DNA of 64,000 nucleotides, from contig NC_031769.1 in the NCBI RefSeq assembly GCF_001522545.3, forward strand, positions 5,827,999 to 5,891,998, read 5' to 3'. This DNA is from Parus major. Taxonomy: Eukaryota; Chordata; Aves; Passeriformes; Paridae. Below are positions 63,111 to 64,000 of this stretch, in pieces; position 1 is the stretch's first letter; the number at the start of each line of letters is the position of its first letter. A program made the position numbers and the translations under genes. The notes under the pieces are model-generated. The model was not told the DNA's origin. It saw only the letters and a list, made by a program, of their open reading frames with translations, and did no database searches.

Positions 63111-64000
63111 GTTTAATTTCTTCCATCTACAAGAATCTACAATTATAAAAGTCTCATCTTCAAACTTTACAGTACATTTACATTAGCAAATATCCCACAG
63201 CTTTCCTCACTCCTCCGCTTCTGTACAAATCATATACAATAAAAAGTTTTGGGTTTTCGTTGTACAAACATCATTTTACACTTTAATACAGGTGAAAATA
63301 TTGTCCTCTGGCACCTCATTTCCTCCGTGGTGCCTGTGTATGACAGAGCACTTTCCATCCACGCTTCCGAAATCTTCAGCTCAAGTAACAAAGACTGGTG
63401 AACAGGGCACAGCTTCTGCAACTCCAAAGTTTTAAATAATGAGAAAAATCTCCCACTTGTTTGTATAACAATCAACAGTTTATTAATGGATATGGTGAAA
63501 TTTTAGCTATCCACCAAAGATGTGTAAAAAATTGTCATGAAAGTAAAAATAAATAAAGCTGTTTTTAAATCAGTCTTGTTTTACACTTCAGTTCAGAATG
63601 CAACATTGAACACAAAACTGTCATTGAAGTTTTAAAGAAGTCTACCAATACCCAAATTACAGCTTTTATGACAAATCTAATGAGAACTGAAACTGATTTG
63701 GTTTTAGGTTTAAAGACTTTCACATTCAAATACAGTGTCTCGTTTAGCACAACACTTCCTTTGACAGTGATGGGCAACAGTGATGACATATTGCTGTATT
63801 TTGACATAAGGCACTATGATATGAATATGCCATACACTTGCCTTATGTCACATATATCCATTGCTGACCAGTGACTTCTGTCAAATACAAAATGAAAAAG
63901 TTTCAGAATACAGTGCATTTTAATGAAGGACATCATGTGAAGTCTTCCAGCAAATGTTTTGAAGACATTTTGAAATATGAGCCTACATTTTAACATAAGC
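63111..64000 (-). other. Possible 3' UTR of the next gene (PRKAG2 expected by synteny)
   Basis: The block is AT-rich, unique and repeat-free. On the minus strand it carries ATTAAA (63112-63117) and AATAAA (63479-63484), as a terminal 3' UTR would. In other amniotes PRKAG2 lies upstream of RHEB on the same strand, so its 3' end would arrive from the right. No PRKAG2 coding sequence is visible here, and the call rests on synteny and base composition only. Confidence 0.28.

Noticed and set aside
1..64000. Search for tRNA, rRNA, CRISPR arrays and phage or bacterial gene clusters
   Set aside because: No tRNA B-box with matching stems, no regularly spaced repeats and no operon-like coding density were seen. 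The window is vertebrate nuclear DNA.

Overview
This is vertebrate nuclear DNA, almost certainly from a bird. Two split genes with GT-AG introns can be read in full, both on the minus strand: CRYGN (gamma-N crystallin, 4 coding exons, coding span 2098-9893) and RHEB (Ras-family GTPase that activates mTORC1, 8 coding exons, coding span 17821-55693). Assigning the window to birds rests on several CR1 LINE fragments, the compact spacing (about 7 kb between the genes) and a CRYGN-RHEB order that matches other amniotes. CR1 is also common in turtles and crocodilians, so those are not strictly excluded.

Layout from left to right. 1-2000 is intergenic sequence downstream of CRYGN. 2000-9977 is CRYGN, from poly(A) signal to TATA box; its assembled protein has 183 residues and no breaks. 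About 9980-10110 holds a compact lens-type promoter (TATA, SOX-like site, half Maf site), followed by a long pyrimidine tract. 10310-16890 is intergenic with two CR1 fragments. 16895-55900 is RHEB: a 3' UTR of roughly 0.9 kb with two poly(A) signals, eight coding exons giving exactly 184 codons plus stop, and an 18 kb first intron. That intron contains a CR1 copy and several CpG-retaining blocks that may be regulatory. RHEB exon 1 lies in a CpG island with inverted CCAAT boxes, a CACGTG E-box and CRE-like sites. A (CCCATC)n-like minisatellite follows at 56.2-56.5 kb. 56.5-64 kb has no recognisable coding exon. It contains an LTR-like segment, an AT-rich low-complexity stretch and, at the far right, a block that looks like a minus-strand 3' UTR. 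From synteny the next gene to the right should be PRKAG2, but no PRKAG2 coding exon was found.

The two genes are neighbours, not a functional unit. CRYGN encodes a structural lens protein and has a TATA-type tissue-specific promoter. RHEB is a housekeeping signalling GTPase with a CpG-island promoter. I found no tRNA, rRNA, CRISPR array or intact mobile element. Most open frames in the window are chance frames, including those above 300 codons in the CpG island. No previously undescribed system is evident. The most useful leads are the CRYGN promoter grammar, the hybrid exon structure of CRYGN, the CpG-retaining blocks in RHEB intron 1, the G-rich minisatellite beside the RHEB promoter, and the LTR-like segment.
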